Assembly: GCA_963727415.1 (NCBI GenBank)
Contig: CAVSGF010000010.1
Coordinates: 248,001 to 312,000 of the forward strand
Reading direction: 5' to 3'
From: DASQPR01 sp963727415
GTDB taxonomy: Bacteria > Actinomycetota > Actinomycetes > Mycobacteriales > Micromonosporaceae
Length of the DNA: 64,000 bases
In this document: positions 15,744 to 24,071 of the stretch, piece by piece
Position numbering within the stretch: the stretch's first letter is position 1
Layout: every line of letters starts with the position of its first letter
Notes under the pieces: generated by a model
Told to the model about the DNA's origin: nothing
What the model saw: only the letters and a program-made list of their open reading frames with translations
Databases searched by the model: none
Program-made: the position numbers and the translations under genes

Positions 15744-16819
15744 CAGGCCGGATCGGCCGAGGCGTCGATGGCCGCGGCGGATGTGCCGACCATGAGCCGG
15801 GCATCATCCGGCACGTTTCGTTTGACCAGCGCCAGCGCCACAATGCCCAACTCGCGATGGCGGACGGCGGTACCGACGAATCCGACCGCGCGACCGTCCG
15901 GCCCGACCACCGGCGTACCCGTGGCCGGCGGCTGATCGTCGCTGATCCCGTCCAGGTGCAGCAGCACCAGCCGGCGCGGCGGCCGGCCCAGGTTGTGTAC
16001 CCGGGCCACGGTCTCCTGTCCTCGGTAGCAACCCTTGTCCAGGTGCACCGCCGGGCCGATCAGGTCGATCTCCGCGGCGATGGTCCGGTGGTCGGTCTCG
16101 AACCCCTGCCGGGGCTCGTGGCGCTCCACGCGCAGCGCTTCATACGCCCAGATCCCGGCCCACGCCACGCCCAGGATCCCGGCCACCTTCGCTGACTCGG
16201 TGCGGGGCACCAGCAGATCGAACCGGTCCTGGTGGCGCCGCACCCAGCCGCCTCCGGGCCAGGCCGCCGTGTGGTAGACGGTTGACGGACGCGGCGCCAG
16301 CGCCGACGACGCGAACTTCGGCCCGGGCACGGCCTGCCCCTCCGGCGCAGGTGGTACGTCCACGCCGGCCCTGGTCAGCGCGCTCACGGCCGCCGGGCCG
16401 ACCAGGCTGAGCAGGGCCCAGTCACCGGTGACATCGGCCGGCTCGGCCTGGGTCAGGAACCGCATCTTGAGCAGGAAGTCCAGCAGTCCGGCAGCGCTGC
16501 CCGGCTCGACGTCCAGCCACGTGGTGGTGCCGTCGTCGGTGACCCCGGCGTGGTACTCGACATGGCCGTGCGGGCTCAGCACCAGCATCTCGGTGCCCTC
16601 GCCGGCCCTCAGGTCGAGCAGGTGCTGCGTGGTCAGGTTATGCAGCCAGCCGATTCGCTCCGGGCCGGTGATCGCGATGATCTCGCGATTGGACCGGTCC
16701 ACCAGCCCCGCATCCTCGGCGAGGGCCCGCTGTTCCCGCATCGGATCACCGTAATGCGCGGGTAGCGCGCGATCGACCGCCTCCGGTTCGAGGTCCCCCA
16801 CCATGATCGGCTTAGCCAT
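15743..16819 (-). CDS. ygfZ: folate-binding protein YgfZ
   Basis: The 358-residue protein has the diagnostic KGCYRGQE motif (near residue 253) and the GcvT-like fold. YgfZ uses tetrahydrofolate to support assembly or repair of certain [4Fe-4S] proteins. The start ATG at 16819 has GGAG at proper distance; a GTG 12 nt upstream is less likely. It overlaps the fur stop region by a few nt, and the pair is a frequent neighbour in actinobacteria, linking iron regulation with Fe-S work. Confidence 0.88.
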   Translation of the reverse strand: MAKPIMVGDLEPEAVDRALPAHYGDPMREQRALAEDAGLVDRSNREIIAITGPERIGWLHNLTTQHLLDLRAGEGTEMLVLSPHGHVEYHAGVTDDGTTTWLDVEPGSAAGLLDFLLKMRFLTQAEPADVTGDWALLSLVGPAAVSALTRAGVDVPPAPEGQAVPGPKFASSALAPRPSTVYHTAAWPGGGWVRRHQDRFDLLVPRTESAKVAGILGVAWAGIWAYEALRVERHEPRQGFETDHRTIAAEIDLIGPAVHLDKGCYRGQETVARVHNLGRPPRRLVLLHLDGISDDQPPATGTPVVGPDGRAVGFVGTAVRHRELGIVALALVKRNVPDDARLMVGTSAAAIDASADPA

Positions 16820-17237
16820 CCGACGCTCCACACTGTGAGCAGATCCCGAACAGCGCGACGTGTCCGACGTCGATCAGGAATCCGCGTTTGCGTTCCAGTT
16901 CCCCGGCCAGGTCATTCAGCATGCCGGACGGCACCTCGACCACGGTGCGGCACTGGCGGCACACCAAGTGGACGTGCTGGTCCTTGACGGCGCCGTGGTA
17001 GGTCGGTGCGCCATGCGACAGGTGCGCGTGCGTCACCAGCCCGAGTTCCTCCAGGAGCTCCAGCGTCCGGTACACGGTGGTGATGTTGACTCCGGCGGCG
17101 GTCTCGCCGACCTTGGCATGGACCTGGTCCGGGGTAGCGTGACCCAGCTCATTGACCGCTTCCAGCACGAGCTGGCGCTGCGCCGTCAGGCGTAGCCCCC
17201 GAGAGCGCAGGACTTCGGCTAGAGAAGGTTCGGCCAC
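16812..17237 (-). CDS. Fur family transcriptional regulator
   Basis: The 141-residue protein has the winged-helix start (RLTAQRQLVLEAV), the DNA-recognition helix (NITTVYRTLELLEELGLV, 51-68), the metal/dimer segment HGAPTYHG with DQHVHLVCRQCR, and a C-terminal CSQC, giving two structural-zinc cysteine pairs. Which metal it senses (Fe, Zn, Mn) cannot be told. It is divergent from pabC with 35 nt between starts, and both mRNAs look leaderless. Confidence 0.85.
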   Translation of the reverse strand: MAEPSLAEVLRSRGLRLTAQRQLVLEAVNELGHATPDQVHAKVGETAAGVNITTVYRTLELLEELGLVTHAHLSHGAPTYHGAVKDQHVHLVCRQCRTVVEVPSGMLNDLAGELERKRGFLIDVGHVALFGICSQCGASDG

Positions 17238-17243
17238 GCTTCG

Positions 17244-17249
17244 ATCCTA
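17244..17249 (-). promoter_or_regulatory. -10 box of fur-ygfZ, leaderless
   Basis: TAGGAT on the minus strand lies 6 nt before the GTG at 17237. Confidence 0.55.
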
Positions 17250-17260
17250 CGGCCACCGAG

Positions 17261-17266
17261 TACGCT
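17261..17266 (+). promoter_or_regulatory. -10 box of pabC, leaderless
   Basis: TACGCT lies 6 nt before the GTG at 17273; it is back to back with the fur promoter. Confidence 0.5.
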
Positions 17267-17272
17267 CGCAGC

Positions 17273-18133
17273 GTGCCCGCATTCGGAGAAGATCATCGTC
17301 TGGTGGCGGTTCTCGGCCGTGGGGTGGTTCCGGCCGACACGCCGATCCTGCGCGCCGACGACCTCGGCGCGCTGCGCGGGGACGGTGTGTTCGAAACCAT
17401 GCACATCCGAGGCGGCCAACCCTGGCTCCTCGATCGGCATCTGGACCGGATGGAGCGATCCGCCGCCCGGCTGGAGATCGCGCTACCGCCGCGCCAGGCG
17501 CTGATCAACCTGTTGAAGACGATCCTGGCCAGATGGGACCCGGATCGTGAGGGCGCACTGAGGCTGATCTGCACTCGCGGGCCGGAGGGCAGCGGGACCC
17601 CGACGGTCTACGCGACCGCGGCACCGATCGCCCCGTCGGTCCGAGCCGCCCGCACTCGCGGTATCTCGGTGACCACCATCTCGATCGGGGTCCGGGCCGA
17701 TGCCCGGGGCGAGGCACCCTGGTTGCTCGGCGGCGCCAAGACCCTGTCGTACGCGGTGAACATGGCCTCCCAGCGATGGGCCGCCGCGCACGGCGTCGAT
17801 GACGTGGTGTGGATGTCCGCCGACGGCTACTTGCTGGAAGGCCCCACCTCGACGCTGGTCTGGCTGACCGGTGATCGGCTCGCGACGGTGCCCGCCGAAA
17901 CCACCGGGATCCTCGCCGGTACCACCGCGCGATGGCTCCTGGATCACGCCCGCGACCTGGGCTGGACCGCGGATGAGCAGATGATCACCAGTTCCGGGCT
18001 GGCCGCTGCCGACGGTGCGTGGCTGCTGTCATCGGTCCGCGGCCCGGCAGAGATCCGGTCCGTGAACGGACAGGCCCGGCCGGCCGCGGCCGCCACGACC
18101 GCGATCACCGAACTGCTCGGCTTCCCCGCCTAA
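17273..18133 (+). CDS. pabC: aminodeoxychorismate lyase / class IV aminotransferase
   Basis: The 286-residue protein is a fold-type IV PLP enzyme: GVFETM (38-43), the Schiff-base lysine in LGGAKTLSYAVNM (K156), a substrate-side LEGPTSTLVW and a phosphate-binding GILAGTTARW. By family and by gene order (Rv0812 type) it is assigned as PabC, which forms p-aminobenzoate for folate synthesis, but D-amino-acid or branched-chain aminotransferase activity cannot be excluded. YgfZ, a folate-binding protein, is a close neighbour. Confidence 0.78.
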   Translation: MPAFGEDHRLVAVLGRGVVPADTPILRADDLGALRGDGVFETMHIRGGQPWLLDRHLDRMERSAARLEIALPPRQALINLLKTILARWDPDREGALRLICTRGPEGSGTPTVYATAAPIAPSVRAARTRGISVTTISIGVRADARGEAPWLLGGAKTLSYAVNMASQRWAAAHGVDDVVWMSADGYLLEGPTSTLVWLTGDRLATVPAETTGILAGTTARWLLDHARDLGWTADEQMITSSGLAAADGAWLLSSVRGPAEIRSVNGQARPAAAATTAITELLGFPA

Positions 18134-18229
18134 GTGCTGGTGTGGACACCGGCAACGCTTGATCTGGTCACGGCGCACGGCGGCGTTGGGCTCCCGGGAA
18201 TCTCTCGTGACTTGGTGCTTGTCAGCCAG

Positions 18230-18817
18230 TCAGCCGGCCACACGGACCAACCTCGCTGATAGGTGTGACGTGAGCGGGTGGCCCATGGCGGCCATCTCCT
18301 GCGCGTACAGGAGGGCACCCTCGACGATGCCGTACAGCCGGTGCCCGGCAGTCACGCTCTTGGCGGTCGAGGTGCGTACCACGGCGTCGCTGACCAGTTC
18401 CACCTTGACACCGTCGACCTTGCCGAGGTGCAGTTCCATGACACCGGTCGGGGAGCTGAACAGCGCCTCCACCTCGTCCGTGGCCTTGTCGCCATCCATC
18501 ACCGGCCGAATCCAGCCGACCTCACGGGCCCCCGGGCGGATCGGGGTACCGTCCTCCTCGATCAGCCACGAGTGGGAGTCGTACGCCAGGAACGGCCGGC
18601 CGTCGTGGCTGATCCGGATCTCCTGGGCGTAGTGGAAGTCCTCGATGGTCGGATAGCCACCGACACCGCGCCCGCGCCACACCCCGATGTACGGCAGCAG
18701 ACCGAGCAGTGCCGGGTGGAGGTCCGGACCGATTCGCAGGTCATGCGTGTCCTGAAACGGCGATGGCTCCACCGGCGGCGCGTTGAGCCATGGCGGCTGC
18801 ATCGGGTTCTCGGTCAC
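18230..18817 (-). CDS. FABP/nitrobindin family heme-binding protein
   Basis: The 195-residue protein has the GxWxGxG signature (GVWRGRG) of nitrobindins and a C-terminal HLSARL histidine in the position of the proximal heme ligand; the middle is beta-rich, as expected of a ten-strand barrel. Nitrobindins bind ferric heme and react with NO or peroxynitrite; the mycobacterial relatives are Rv0813c and Rv2717c. Start GTG at 18817 overlaps the stop of a 34-codon membrane-peptide gene (GTGA). Confidence 0.82.
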   Translation of the reverse strand: MTENPMQPPWLNAPPVEPSPFQDTHDLRIGPDLHPALLGLLPYIGVWRGRGVGGYPTIEDFHYAQEIRISHDGRPFLAYDSHSWLIEEDGTPIRPGAREVGWIRPVMDGDKATDEVEALFSSPTGVMELHLGKVDGVKVELVSDAVVRTSTAKSVTAGHRLYGIVEGALLYAQEMAAMGHPLTSHLSARLVRVAG

Positions 18818-18918
18818 CAGCGCCCCCTCGAGACACGTACGGCAAGGTAGACAAGGCCGCCCGCGAGCGCGCCGAAGCCCGCGACCAGCAGGCAGACGAA
18901 CGCGATGTCGGTGACCAT
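18814..18918 (-). CDS. 34-residue single-pass membrane peptide
   Basis: A very short gene with good codon bias: MVTDIAFVCLLVAGFGAL begins a helix that continues to about residue 27, and the C-terminus is basic (VSRGRW). The stop overlaps the FABP start (GTGA), so the FABP gene depends on its translation, and the -10 box lies 8 nt before its ATG. Family unknown; topology N-out or N-in not decided. Confidence 0.6.
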   Translation of the reverse strand: MVTDIAFVCLLVAGFGALAGGLVYLAVRVSRGRW

Positions 18919-18926
18919 GAGGTTCG

Positions 18927-18932
18927 ATCCTA
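18927..18932 (-). promoter_or_regulatory. -10 box of the membrane peptide-FABP operon, leaderless
   Basis: TAGGAT on the minus strand lies 8 nt before the ATG at 18918. Confidence 0.5.
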
Positions 18933-18952
18933 TGGCCTCCCCCGACGGTCCT

Positions 18953-18958
18953 TATGCT
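18953..18958 (+). promoter_or_regulatory. -10 box of DsrE-like gene, leaderless
   Basis: TATGCT lies 7 nt before the ATG at 18966. It shares a 47-nt divergent intergenic region with the FABP operon. Confidence 0.5.
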
Positions 18959-18965
18959 GGCCCTC

Positions 18966-19328
18966 ATGAGCCGTAGCCTGGTTGTCAAGGTCACCGCGGG
19001 AACGGACGCGCCGGAGCGCTGCTCCCAAGCCTTCACGGTGGCCGCCACCGCCCTGGCCGCCGGAGTGCCGGTATCCCTGTGGCTAACCGGCGAGTCGGCC
19101 TGGTTCGCGCTGCCCGGCCGGGCCAGAGAGTTCGAGCTGCCGCACGCCGCCCCGCTCACCGACCTGCTGGCGGCCCTGCTAGCCGGAGGACAGGTCACGC
19201 TGTGCAGCCAGTGCGCGGCCCGGCGGAACATCGGGCCGGACGACGTTCTGGCCGGGGTGCGGGTCGCGGGTGCGGCCACGTTCGTCGAGGAAGCTCTGGC
19301 CGACGGCGCGCAGGCGCTGGTCTACTGA
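18966..19328 (+). CDS. DsrE family protein
   Basis: The 120-residue protein starts with a beta strand LVVKVTAGTDAPERC and has a TLCSQCAARR segment with two cysteines (near residue 75) followed by GVRVAGAATFVEEAL, the pattern of small DsrE/DsrF-like sulfur-relay proteins. It may bind persulfide; no partner Dsr genes are present. The ATG fits the leaderless promoter better than an ATG 12 nt upstream. Confidence 0.75.
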   Translation: MSRSLVVKVTAGTDAPERCSQAFTVAATALAAGVPVSLWLTGESAWFALPGRAREFELPHAAPLTDLLAALLAGGQVTLCSQCAARRNIGPDDVLAGVRVAGAATFVEEALADGAQALVY

Positions 19329-19378
19329 CCTGGCCGGGCGGCGGCCCGCGGCCGCCGCCGGCGTCAATACCGAGCGAA

Positions 19379-20287
19379 TCAGCAGCGGGTGGTCACGCTG
19401 ATCTCCAGCCCGGCATCGTTGCGTCGAATTACCACATCGGCGCCCGACGTCCGGTACGCGTACAGGTCATCGGTCGCCACCACCGGCGTGCTGGACAGGC
19501 CGGTGTTCTTGAGCGGGCCGGGCGCATGCGAGGCCGGTACGGTGGCGCGGTCCGTCTCGATCACGCCGCCGTTCGGGCAGGCGACCTGCGTCCGGGTGAG
19601 GGAACCAGCCTGGACCCCGAGCGCGCTCAGGACGCCGGCCAGTTTCGGTGCCGGGGTCGTCACCGGTGCCGCGGACGCCAGCGGTGCGCCCACCGGCCGG
19701 CAGCCGGTCTCCGCCTTCACATACACCTGACCGGACCCCTTCACCGCGCCGAGCACACCGACGAACTTCCCGGCATCGCCGTACAGGGTGGCCGGCGATG
19801 TCTTGGACGCGGTCGCCTGATACCGAGCGGGCAGGCCGGCGGCGATGGTCCGCACCAGCGCGGACTCGCCGCCGGGCGCGGTGTACAGCGTCACCGACCG
19901 TACGTAGTCGGCGCCCGGCCGCACCGGGGTTACCCGGCAGGTCGTCACCTCGGCATAGCTGGACATTGCGATGACCGGCCCCGGGCCGGCAGCCACGATC
20001 ACGGCGGCGATGGCGGCGTCGGCCACCGGCTTGCCGGACGCGATCGTGGTCTGCTCCCGCACCGTGGCATCGCCGTGCTTCGAGTAGTAGACGCCGCCGA
20101 TGAGCAATCCGGCGATCCACAGCACGGACAGCACCTTGAGCCAGAGCGGCGCCTTCCACGAAGGAGGCTCAGGCGCGGGCTGGGCCCACACATATCCGGG
20201 TGGCGGCTCCGGCAGCCCGGGGGCCGGCTCGGGCGACCCGGACGTCGGCGGCGGAGCGGCGTCTTCGGCGTTCATCACGTGGGCCAT
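19379..20287 (-). CDS. single-pass membrane-anchored hypothetical protein
   Basis: About 302 residues. The N-terminal ~45 residues are Pro-rich and cytoplasmic, followed by one helix (LWLKVLSVLWIAGLLIGGVY) and a ~230-residue outer domain with several cysteines that could form disulfides (including a C-terminal TTRC). No family recognised. The start is uncertain: in-frame ATGs 12 nt downstream and 30 nt upstream are equally plausible. Confidence 0.55.
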   Translation of the reverse strand: MAHVMNAEDAAPPPTSGSPEPAPGLPEPPPGYVWAQPAPEPPSWKAPLWLKVLSVLWIAGLLIGGVYYSKHGDATVREQTTIASGKPVADAAIAAVIVAAGPGPVIAMSSYAEVTTCRVTPVRPGADYVRSVTLYTAPGGESALVRTIAAGLPARYQATASKTSPATLYGDAGKFVGVLGAVKGSGQVYVKAETGCRPVGAPLASAAPVTTPAPKLAGVLSALGVQAGSLTRTQVACPNGGVIETDRATVPASHAPGPLKNTGLSSTPVVATDDLYAYRTSGADVVIRRNDAGLEISVTTRC

Positions 20288-20480
20288 CGTCGCAGGTGTG
20301 GCGCAACCGCGCCGCATCCGCCCTTACCAGGTCCGGATCCGGCCCGGCAAAGTGGCCCGAGAACAAGTCGTGAACAGCACGAACACCAGATGATTAGCTG
20401 CGATGCTGTGAGCAGGTCACCCACCCCTTGATCCGGCCGGACGGCCACGGCGGTTGGTAACGGAGCCAGGGGGTCGAGCC

Positions 20481-21383
20481 ATGCTGTGGCTTCGCGTAAA
20501 CGGCCCAGTGCAGTTGCTGACCGAGACGGGCCGATGGCTGGAGGCGACCGGTCGCGCCCGGCAAGCGATCGTCACGAATTCCGTCGACCCGGGGCGCGGC
20601 CTGCTCACCGCGGACCTGCGACCCGAGGGCGCCGACGAGATCATCGACCGGCTTTCCGAACGTGGCATCGATCCCGGCACGGTGTCCTTGATGCGCCTGG
20701 AGGAGGTGACGCCCGGCCGTACTCGCGGTCCTGGAAGCCTGATCTGGGTCGAGTTGATCGGACAGGCCCGCCGCAATGCCCGGCCGATCGCTCGCTACCT
20801 CGTGTTCATGGCCGTGGCCGGGATCATCGCCGGCGTCGGCGTGCTAACCGTGAACTCCACCCTCATCGTCGGAGCCATGGCGGTCAGCCCGGACACGCTG
20901 CCCATCACCGCCGCGTGCGTGGGTCTGGTCGGTCGTCGGCCAACGCTTGCCGGTCGATCTCTGGGCACGCTCGCCATCGGGTTGAGCGTCGCGTGTTCCG
21001 GTGCGGCATCGGCAACCCTGCTCCTTCGGGCAAGCGGCCGGGTTCCGGGCGGATTCCAGGTCGGCGAGGCGGCTCTTGCCGGCCTGGTGACCATCAGCAC
21101 CGGCACGGTCGTGGTCGCTTTGGTCGCGGGGATCGCCGCGATGCTTGCGGTGGAGACAAAGGCGTCCGCCGCGGTCGGTGTCGCGATTTCGGTCACCACC
21201 ATCCCGGCCACCGCCTACCTCGGAGTCGCGGCAGCGTTCGGCCAGATCGACCGGGTGCCGGGCGCCGCGGCCCTGCTCGGCGTCAACATCGCGATGATCC
21301 TGGCCGGGGGTACCGTCACCCTGGCCATTCAGGGCCGGATCGAGAGTCGTGAGGAGCACTCCGACGGCTCCCCGAAGCCGTGA
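20481..21383 (+). CDS. DUF389 family membrane protein
   Basis: The 300-residue protein has a soluble N-terminal domain (about 1-85) and a polytopic membrane part (about 100-290) with VNSTLIVGAMAVSPDTLPI, matching the DUF389 (TIGR00341-like) family, in which a conserved GAM.(V/I)SP motif is typical. Function unknown. The ATG at 20481 has AGGGGG at good distance, preferred over upstream GTG codons. Confidence 0.78.
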   Translation: MLWLRVNGPVQLLTETGRWLEATGRARQAIVTNSVDPGRGLLTADLRPEGADEIIDRLSERGIDPGTVSLMRLEEVTPGRTRGPGSLIWVELIGQARRNARPIARYLVFMAVAGIIAGVGVLTVNSTLIVGAMAVSPDTLPITAACVGLVGRRPTLAGRSLGTLAIGLSVACSGAASATLLLRASGRVPGGFQVGEAALAGLVTISTGTVVVALVAGIAAMLAVETKASAAVGVAISVTTIPATAYLGVAAAFGQIDRVPGAAALLGVNIAMILAGGTVTLAIQGRIESREEHSDGSPKP

Positions 21384-21474
21384 CGGATGTCACGTGCGTA
21401 TCCGACATGGCCGACGGCCCGACCACGTTCAGCGCCGACCACGTTCGGCAGCCGTACGGTTCGGCGGGCGAAGG

Positions 21475-21515
21475 CCGCGGGCGTACCGAGGCCCCAATCC
21501 CCGGTACGCCCGCGG
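21475..21515. terminator. 14-bp perfect hairpin between convergent genes
   Basis: CCGCGGGCGTACCG (21475-21488) pairs perfectly with 21502-21515 around a 13-nt loop. It sits 6 nt after the sseC stop on the minus strand and between convergent DUF389 and sseC genes, so it probably ends sseC transcription. Confidence 0.75.
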
Positions 21516-21520
21516 AGCTT

Positions 21521-21844
21521 TCAGTTCGCGACCGCCACCGAAATCTCGGTGACGCCTCGTTCCACCGCGACCACCGACTCGCCGTTGCCGAGCCGCGACA
21601 AGGCCCGGACCGTCCAGGTGCCGGGCGCGGCGAAAAACCGGAACTGGCCGTCCGGCGACGCCACCACCTCGGCGGCGAACTCGCCGGACGCGTCCAGCAA
21701 CCGGACATACGCCCCGGCCACCGGTTCGTCACCGGACTTCACCGTGCCGCTGATCACGGTCTCTTTGGCCAGGTCGACCCCGGCCGGCAGCGGCGCCGAC
21801 TGATCCGGCGCTCCACAACCATCGATATCAGTCGTGACACTCAT
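21521..21844 (-). CDS. sseC: DUF1416 protein (SseC-like)
   Basis: The 107-residue protein is a small beta-sandwich-like domain (ISGTVKSGDEPVAGAYVRLL, then a GTWTVRAL repeat-like strand), matching the DUF1416/SseC family that always follows a rhodanese gene in actinobacteria. Its start overlaps the sulfurtransferase stop (ATGA). It is assumed to act in sulfur transfer with that enzyme; biochemical role unproven. Confidence 0.85.
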   Translation of the reverse strand: MSVTTDIDGCGAPDQSAPLPAGVDLAKETVISGTVKSGDEPVAGAYVRLLDASGEFAAEVVASPDGQFRFFAAPGTWTVRALSRLGNGESVVAVERGVTEISVAVAN

Positions 21845-22692
21845 TCCGCAACCCCCGGCTCGTCACCCAGCACCACTGGCACTCCGACCAGCGAACCCCA
21901 CTCGGTCCAGGACCCGTCATAGTTCTTCACATCAGTGTGGCCGAGCAATTCGCGCAGCACGAACCAGGTGTGCGAAGAGCGCTCGCCGATGCGGCAGTAG
22001 GCGATTGTCGGCTTGCCGTCATCGAGCCCGGCCCCGCCGTAGATCTCGCGAAGCTCGCTGTCGGACTTGAAGGTGCCGTCCTCATTGGCCGCCTTGCTCC
22101 ACGGCACCGACAGCGCGGTCGGCACGTGTCCGGCGCGCTGCGCTTGCTCCTGCGGGAGGTGGGCGGGCGCGAGCAGCCGCCCGGCGTACTCGTCCGGAGA
22201 CCGCACGTCGATGAGGTTGGCCGTGCCGATCGCCGCGAGCACGTCGTCGCGGAACGCACGCAGCGACCGATCCTGCGGCTGGGCAACGTAGCTGGTCCGC
22301 GGACGCTCGACCGGGTCCGCGGTCAGCGGGCGACCGTCCAGTTCCCACTTCTTCCGGCCACCGTCGATCAGCTTCACGTCGCGGTGACCGTACAGCTTGA
22401 AGTACCAGTACGCGTACGCGGCGAACCAGTTGTTGTTGCCGCCGTAGAGCACGACGACGTCGTCGTTGCCGATACCGCGGGCCGACAGCAGCGCCTGGAA
22501 CTGCTGCTGGTTAACGAAGTCGCGGCGGACTGGATCCTGCAGATCCTTCTTCCAGTCCAGCTTGACGGCGCCCGGAATGTGGCCGCCGTCGTACGCCGTG
22601 GTGTCCTCGTCGACCTCGACGAAGACGACTCCGGGCGCGCCCAGGTTCTTCTCCGCCCAGTCGGCGGAGACGAGAACAGAGTCACGAGCCAT
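21841..22692 (-). CDS. cysA: thiosulfate sulfurtransferase (rhodanese)
   Basis: The 283-residue protein has two rhodanese domains; the C-terminal one carries the catalytic loop AYCRIGERS (C233), where CRxGxR is typical of thiosulfate:cyanide sulfurtransferases. It transfers sulfane sulfur from thiosulfate to an acceptor. Good AAGGGG precedes the ATG. The gene heads an operon with sseC and lies behind a Cys-rich leader peptide gene, the arrangement of Rv0815c-Rv0814c. Confidence 0.88.
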   Translation of the reverse strand: MARDSVLVSADWAEKNLGAPGVVFVEVDEDTTAYDGGHIPGAVKLDWKKDLQDPVRRDFVNQQQFQALLSARGIGNDDVVVLYGGNNNWFAAYAYWYFKLYGHRDVKLIDGGRKKWELDGRPLTADPVERPRTSYVAQPQDRSLRAFRDDVLAAIGTANLIDVRSPDEYAGRLLAPAHLPQEQAQRAGHVPTALSVPWSKAANEDGTFKSDSELREIYGGAGLDDGKPTIAYCRIGERSSHTWFVLRELLGHTDVKNYDGSWTEWGSLVGVPVVLGDEPGVAE

Positions 22693-23009
22693 GGTGATGC
22701 CCCTTAAGTACGTGAGGGAGTTGCCAAACTGAGAAACGGCCGCTTTCCGAATGGTTCCGGCCGGCCCTACGGACCGGGCAATGCCCGCCTGGTGGGTGAA
22801 AGCGGCGGTCGCGGCGCCGTTGCCGCGGCGAAGCGGATGGGCGAGCAGATGGCCGCAAACCGGGCACGCGCCAGCGAGCCAGGCTGGGGATCTGCGCGGC
22901 GGGTTTCGCCTAGGCCGACCTGCGACCGCTCGGAGCGAACGGTGCCGCAGGCGATCGCGGCCACGCGGATCTATGCCGCGAATGGACAGCGCTTAGCTGC
23001 CGCTGCCGG
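22693..23009 (-). other. 317-nt leader region between leader peptide and cysA
   Basis: No further gene with convincing codon bias is seen. The stretch is GC-rich and contains several short inverted repeats that could form alternative hairpins, so an attenuation element coupling the leader peptide to cysA is possible but was not resolved. Confidence 0.4.
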
Positions 23010-23090
23010 CTAACCCTGGCAGTGGCGACACAGACTAGCCGCGACTCGGCAGAAGTCGACGGAACGGCGCTTGGTGAGCATCGTGCTCAT
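23010..23090 (-). CDS. Cys-rich leader peptide for sulfurtransferase operon
   Basis: A 26-codon reading frame starts MSTMLTKRRSVDF and ends with the cysteine-rich CRVAASLCRHCQG. This fits the actinobacterial leader peptides found upstream of sulfur genes, with their basic start, a VDL/VDF-x-RVA core and terminal cysteines. Ribosome stalling at cysteine codons when Cys-tRNA is scarce would be the expected control of the downstream cysA-sseC operon. The distance to cysA (about 320 nt) is longer than usual. Confidence 0.75.
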   Translation of the reverse strand: MSTMLTKRRSVDFCRVAASLCRHCQG

Positions 23091-23098
23091 AGTCTGCA

Positions 23099-23104
23099 AC
23101 ACTA
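23099..23104 (-). promoter_or_regulatory. -10 box of leader peptide, leaderless
   Basis: TAGTGT on the minus strand lies 8 nt before the leader peptide ATG at 23090. Confidence 0.45.
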
Positions 23105-23189
23105 ACACCGGCCACCGATCGAACGCAGTGACGTGCTCACCGGATGGGATTCCACGGACCGCCCCGGTGGACACCGCGTCCGGACCGGG

Positions 23190-24005
23190 TCATCCGGCCA
23201 ACTTCACGTCATTGGCGCTGGCCGCGATGACGACCCCGGCGTCAGTCGAGGTGATCGAGTCAACCATCAGCTCGTACGGCATCGGCGGAATCTTGACATC
23301 GAAGTTCAGCTTGGTCTTCAGCTGGTTGAGCTGCGAGTCGATCGCAGCCGGCACGCTGCCGCCGCCGGAGGCGTGAATGCTATCGATGGTGACGTGGAGG
23401 TTATCCCTGTCAATCTTGACCGACCCGGTCGCCACCGCGGTGATCGTCTGGCCGAGCAGCGTGACCGGCGTGGTCAACTCGATTTTCCCGCCGGCGCTTG
23501 AGGTGATCTGGATGGTGTCTGGATCCAGGCCGAATTGCTGCGCGCCGGTCAGGTCGATCATCTGCTGGAAGGCCGTCCAGCTGATGTCCGCGGTGCCGGT
23601 CACCCGCTCTGCCGTGGCCGTGGGATGCCCGCTGGTCAGGTCGGAGACCGGAGCCTCGACGCCGGTGGCGATGACGTCAACGCCGTCGAGGCGGATCCCG
23701 CGGCTGGTCGGGTTCTTCACCGAGATGTCGATCCGGTCGTAGTGCCCGGTGATCACCTGGGTCAGGAACGGGAAACCCTTGATCGTGACGTTCGGGCGCC
23801 CGGACGAAGTGATGCCCTCGGATGCCAGGCGAGCCTGCGCCTGATTGGCGATCTGGCGCTCGGCCACGGCGGCGCCGGCCCGGTCCGCGACCAGCAGCAG
23901 GACGACCACGACCAGCAACACCGCCGCCAGCGCCCGCCCGCCGCGTCGCTTCCGGCGAGCCGCCACCGTCGCTCCGGCGACCATCGAAGAGCTACCAGCG
24001 GCCAT
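23190..24005 (-). CDS. lmeA: LmeA family phospholipid-binding protein (DUF2993)
   Basis: The 271-residue protein has an N-terminal membrane anchor (ALAAVLLVVVVLLLVADRAG, about 26-45) after a basic stretch and a long beta-rich DUF2993 domain with GFPFLTQVITGHYDRIDI. LmeA in mycobacteria sits in the cell envelope, binds phospholipids and is needed for lipomannan elongation. The ATG at 24005 with GGAGG upstream is preferred to a GTG 18 nt earlier. Position between cysA and glnR/mshD matches Rv0817c. Confidence 0.8.
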   Translation of the reverse strand: MAAGSSSMVAGATVAARRKRRGGRALAAVLLVVVVLLLVADRAGAAVAERQIANQAQARLASEGITSSGRPNVTIKGFPFLTQVITGHYDRIDISVKNPTSRGIRLDGVDVIATGVEAPVSDLTSGHPTATAERVTGTADISWTAFQQMIDLTGAQQFGLDPDTIQITSSAGGKIELTTPVTLLGQTITAVATGSVKIDRDNLHVTIDSIHASGGGSVPAAIDSQLNQLKTKLNFDVKIPPMPYELMVDSITSTDAGVVIAASANDVKLAG

Positions 24006-24071
24006 TACGCCTCCGTTGTACACGTTCCCGGGCTGTGCCGGGGCCGACTCGGCCGGCGGCCGGAGCCGCCA

